64,000 nucleotides of DNA from Sphingobacteriales bacterium. Its GTDB lineage: Bacteria; Bacteroidota; Bacteroidia; UKL13-3. Positions 59,301 through 64,000 of this stretch are shown piece by piece (position 1 is the first letter of the stretch; each line of letters begins with the position of its first letter). Where the stretch lies: positions 49,273 through 113,272 of the forward strand of contig JAJTFA010000008.1 of NCBI GenBank assembly GCA_021299635.1, written 5' to 3'. Both the position numbers and the translations under genes were made by a program. The notes below the pieces were generated by a model, which saw nothing but the letters and a program-made list of their open reading frames with translations, searched no databases and was not told the DNA's origin.

Positions 59301-60710
59301 GTGAAATCTTTCATAAGAAACAGTATTTTCTACTGCCTTCTTGCTCCTGCTTTTATAATTGTCTCATGTGCAACATACTATCAGAAGAATGAAGCACTGA
59401 TGCAGGCAGTTTATAGAGGAGATTTGGAGTCAGCGGAGAAGCTTTTGGATGATAATAGCATACAAAAGAAGAAAGATATTCTTCTTTATTATTTTAATCG
59501 AGGCACAGTACTTTGGATGAACAATAAGCCAGAGGAGAGCAATAAATATTTCAGGCTGGCCGACTATTATATAGAAGACTATCAGAAGAGCATTGCGGCA
59601 AAAGCTGTTTCTTTTATTACCAATCCCAAAGTTGAGCCTTACCCCGGTGAATTTTTCGAGCAAATTCTGCTGCATTACTACACAGCTGTGAACTATGCCC
59701 AGATGGGGAACCTTGATGAAGCCTTAGTTGAAGCAAAACGCATGCTCATCAAAATGCAAAAAATAACGGATTACACAAAAGGTAAGAATAAATATAAGCG
59801 TGATGCTTTTGCTCATAATTTGCTTGGTATAATCTACGATGCACAACGTGATTATAATAATGCTTTCATTGCTTACAGAAACGCTTATGAGATATACAAG
59901 GACGATTATCAGCTGCAGCTTGCAACACCAGTTCCACTTCAATTGAAGAAAGACTTGATTAGAACCGCCCATTTAAGCGGCTTCTATGATGATCAAGGCA
60001 AATACGAAGCCGATTTTAAACTTAATTATATCCCTGAAGATCCAACTTCCGGCAACTTAATATTTTTCTGGAATAATGGTTTCGGACCTATCAAGGATGA
60101 GGCGAGTATTAATTTTTCAATCTCTCCTGCAGGTGGCGGATGGGTTAATTTTATTAACCATGATTTGGGTCTTAATTTCCCATATTATGTTGGTGATTCC
60201 GAACAAAGCAATAGCCTATCTAGGCTTAAAATAATTCGTGTAGCCTTCCCGAGGTACATCGGCAGACAGCCATATTATAACAAAGCTATTTTGTTAAACG
60301 ATTCCCTTCATATATCCGCCCCTCTTGAAATGGCCGAAAATGTAGATGCAATCGCATATAAATCTCTCGAAGATAGAATGGTTAAAGAGTTGAGTGAAGC
60401 ATTAATTAGGTTGGCATTAAAGCAAGCTGCTGAGGAAATGGTACGAAAAGAAAATCAGCGTTTAGGAGCCGCCCTGAGTATTGTGAATGCAGTTACTGAA
60501 CAGGCTGATACCAGAAACTGGCAATTGCTTCCATACTCCATCAACTACACTCGAGTAACAATGCCTCAAGGTAAACATTTGTTAACACTAAAAACAACAG
60601 GGGCAGCAAACGAGTCAGACCAAACAATTTTCACTTTTAGCATAGGAAGCAGACAAACAACATTTGGCGTATTTCATTCTATCCAGTTTAAGGGGTACCA
60701 AGTCTACTAG
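59301..60710 (+). CDS. COG3014-like TPR-containing lipoprotein
   Basis: Lipobox IIVSCATYYQKNEALMQAVYRGDLESAEKLLD; YNRGTVLWM; paired with LpoB-like gene; GTG start. Confidence 0.75.
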   Translation: MKSFIRNSIFYCLLAPAFIIVSCATYYQKNEALMQAVYRGDLESAEKLLDDNSIQKKKDILLYYFNRGTVLWMNNKPEESNKYFRLADYYIEDYQKSIAAKAVSFITNPKVEPYPGEFFEQILLHYYTAVNYAQMGNLDEALVEAKRMLIKMQKITDYTKGKNKYKRDAFAHNLLGIIYDAQRDYNNAFIAYRNAYEIYKDDYQLQLATPVPLQLKKDLIRTAHLSGFYDDQGKYEADFKLNYIPEDPTSGNLIFFWNNGFGPIKDEASINFSISPAGGGWVNFINHDLGLNFPYYVGDSEQSNSLSRLKIIRVAFPRYIGRQPYYNKAILLNDSLHISAPLEMAENVDAIAYKSLEDRMVKELSEALIRLALKQAAEEMVRKENQRLGAALSIVNAVTEQADTRNWQLLPYSINYTRVTMPQGKHLLTLKTTGAANESDQTIFTFSIGSRQTTFGVFHSIQFKGYQVY

Positions 60711-60752
60711 TATAAAATACCAGATTGGATACCGGCAAAAAACGCTACTCTG

Positions 60753-62402
60753 TTATGCGTATCTGTTACCAACCCAAACAAATCTCTTTGAAACAAATTC
60801 TGTATTAGTAAAACTTGCATTTCCAGCAGCATTTCCTCCGGTTACGTGGTAATCACTAAATGCTGCATGAGAGTTAATGAAGGCCGCTCCAGTGAAGTTA
60901 AAAGACACAGGAGTAAATACACTGTTCATCGCGTCCGCTATCACTTCCATCACTGCGATATCTGTGCTGTAGGCTCCGCAGGTAATTGCACCTTTTGTTG
61001 CTGCAAGCTTTTTTGCGCATTCAATTGAATCCGCGGTCGATTCAGTCTTTATAATAAATACAATCGGACCAAAACATTCCTGCGAATAGGTGGCCTCGTC
61101 TAACTTGTCTAATTCAATAACAACCGGTGTCGCAATGCGAGCATCAGGAAATTCTTCATTCTTAATAGCTTTACTGTCAAGTATTACTTTACCTTTATAA
61201 CTTGAAGAATTCTTAACTCTGTTTAAGGTCAACTCGGATTGAACAGCACCTAATGTGGCTGCACCTGCTTTAGGATTATCAACTAATCCGCTAATAGCTT
61301 CACATAGCTGTTTAGCAGCCTCTTCAAATGAAATTATACCATCATGGGTCTTTATGCCCTCAGCAGGCATGAATATATTTTGAGGAGCAGTGCACATTTG
61401 ACCGGTATAAAGTGAGGCGCTAAATGCGATATTTTGCGCTACTGATTTAAAATCATTTACTGAATCAAGTATAATTGAATTAACTCCTGCCTTCTCCGTA
61501 AATGATGTTTTGCCTAAACTTTCAATATAATTACCAAATTCACTACCACCGGTATAATCAATAAGCTTTACAGCTTCATTGGAAGCCAAATCTTTCGTAA
61601 TAGGATGCTCAATAGTGTCACATGCCAATTGAATGAGTTTTGAATCAATACCAACCTCTTTAAATAGTTTTTGAATTTCACCAACCACTATAGCAATAGG
61701 AAGTACAGCTCTAGGATGTGGCTTAATAATTACGGGATTCCCTGTCATTAAACTGGCATAAACCCCGGGTAATGTATTCCAGATTGGGAAAGTGGAACAA
61801 CCAATTACAAGGGATAATCCCCTTGGTATAGGCTTCCATGTTTTATGGATTTTTAATTCAAACTTACCCATTGGTTTTATCCAGTCTGTTTCTCTAGCAT
61901 GCTTTGTTAGTTCAGTATGTGCAACACTGATTGCCTCAAGCGCCCTATCATTCGAGTGTGGGCCCGATGCCTGAAACGACATCATAAAAGATTGTCCCGT
62001 AGTATGCATAGTTGCATAAGCAATATCAAAAAATCTCAGCTTAATACGTTCAAGCGATTCAACTAAGATCCCTGCACGTTCATCTACTGAAACTTTTTTC
62101 CAGATATCTGATGCATGTTGAGCAAGGTTTATATAGCTTGCTATAGTAGACTGAGGATATTTTACACCAAGACCTAGTTGAAGGTAAGGAGATATCTCCT
62201 CACCTGCAAAACCTATCTCAGCATCCTGTATTAACTCAGAAAAGTTCCCATTCATTACCGAACTGATGTATGCCTTCGCTTTAGAATCTCCGTCTTCACC
62301 ATAGAATTTGGGCAATTCAGGATATGAGGTATAATAATTCCTGTTTATTAATGCATTTTTCGCTTCAGATAGTATATTCTCGTATTTCTTAAAGTAACTC
62401 AT
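60753..62402 (-). CDS. Aldehyde dehydrogenase family, phenylacetic acid degradation protein PaaN-like
   Basis: PRGLSLVIGCSTFPIWNTLPGVYASLMTGNPVIIKPHP, SLYTGQMCTAPQNIF, YSQECFGPIVFI; 549 aa. Confidence 0.82.
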   Translation of the reverse strand: MSYFKKYENILSEAKNALINRNYYTSYPELPKFYGEDGDSKAKAYISSVMNGNFSELIQDAEIGFAGEEISPYLQLGLGVKYPQSTIASYINLAQHASDIWKKVSVDERAGILVESLERIKLRFFDIAYATMHTTGQSFMMSFQASGPHSNDRALEAISVAHTELTKHARETDWIKPMGKFELKIHKTWKPIPRGLSLVIGCSTFPIWNTLPGVYASLMTGNPVIIKPHPRAVLPIAIVVGEIQKLFKEVGIDSKLIQLACDTIEHPITKDLASNEAVKLIDYTGGSEFGNYIESLGKTSFTEKAGVNSIILDSVNDFKSVAQNIAFSASLYTGQMCTAPQNIFMPAEGIKTHDGIISFEEAAKQLCEAISGLVDNPKAGAATLGAVQSELTLNRVKNSSSYKGKVILDSKAIKNEEFPDARIATPVVIELDKLDEATYSQECFGPIVFIIKTESTADSIECAKKLAATKGAITCGAYSTDIAVMEVIADAMNSVFTPVSFNFTGAAFINSHAAFSDYHVTGGNAAGNASFTNTEFVSKRFVWVGNRYA

Positions 62403-62558
62403 ATAATGACGTGTTAAATAATAAGTTGCGAAAATATAGCCATCCTAGCAATTATACCAGCAGAAATAAGCGGTTTAAAAAGTACCTTTTTTTACCCCTG
62501 TAAAACAAGCTAGTATAAAGTTTTTTTAAAATAAATTAGCAGATAACAAATATCCACT

Positions 62559-62566
62559 TACCTTTG
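62559..62566 (+). promoter_or_regulatory. Candidate upstream rRNA promoter P1 (-7 element TACCTTTG)
   Basis: CTTACCTTTGCC resembles downstream P2 CTTACTTTTGC; no clear -33 TTG. Confidence 0.4.
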
Positions 62567-62676
62567 CCGTCCCGTTGTCAAAAACGGTGCCTAGCAAAAG
62601 TTCTAATTTTAATAGTTTTTCATTCCATAATGGAATTAATAAAATGAGGCGTCAAAAAAATATTTTAAGAAATATC

Positions 62677-62706
62677 TTGACAAAATATAAATAACGCTTA
62701 CTTTTG
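62677..62706 (+). promoter_or_regulatory. rRNA operon promoter P2
   Basis: TTG (62677-62679) - N19 - TACTTTTG (62699-62706), full match to TTG-N17-23-TAnnTTTG. Confidence 0.75.
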
Positions 62707-62772
62707 CAACCCCCTTTCAGAAATGAACGGGATTAAAATATGAAATATCAGCCGCAAGGCATTTTGATATAA

Positions 62773-62784
62773 TGTTCTTTGAAG
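62773..62784 (+). promoter_or_regulatory. boxA-like antitermination element in 16S leader
   Basis: TGTTCTTTGAAG resembles boxA (TGCTCTTTAACA). Confidence 0.55.
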
Positions 62785-62856
62785 TGATGAAATAGCGGAC
62801 CCTTGTAATATTATTACAAGAGTTTCAAATCCATAAGTCAGACAATCAAATAATCT

Positions 62857-64000
<1,144 letters not shown>

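Overview
This 64 kb window is a gene-dense, low-to-moderate GC chromosomal segment from a member of the Bacteroidota. Evidence for that placement: GldD/GldE, a T9SS type A C-terminal sorting domain, fused SecDF, a TonB receptor next to a DUF4249 lipoprotein, TAnnTTTG promoter elements, and the 5' part of a 16S rRNA gene at the right edge. About 57 convincing protein genes were read, nearly all housekeeping or envelope genes: an RND efflux operon with its TetR regulator, secDF, exbB/exbD, OmpA-like proteins, a FKBP-type PPIase, DASH cryptochrome, Maf, MlaD, amidase, LptD-like, gcvT, comB, rhlE-like helicase, mfd, gldD/gldE/ssb/mutY, HU, RNase G, purA, fur, an acyl-CoA carboxylase beta subunit, a GH3 protein, dxr, rseP, AsmA, azurin, an LpoB-like protein and a PaaN-like aldehyde dehydrogenase. 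I saw no CRISPR array, transposon, prophage, tRNA or obvious defence island, and no clear new multi-gene system. The most useful second-look items are: a 29-aa highly basic ORF missing from the ORF track, followed by a strong hairpin just before the RNase G start codon; a repeat/inverted-repeat operator candidate ahead of the TetR-RND operon; a likely tandem-promoter and boxA leader before 16S rRNA; a terminator abutting the GH3 start codon; and several poorly characterised proteins (eRF1-domain-like, DUF3050, orphan ComB). All family calls come from reading sequence motifs only; no database search was run.
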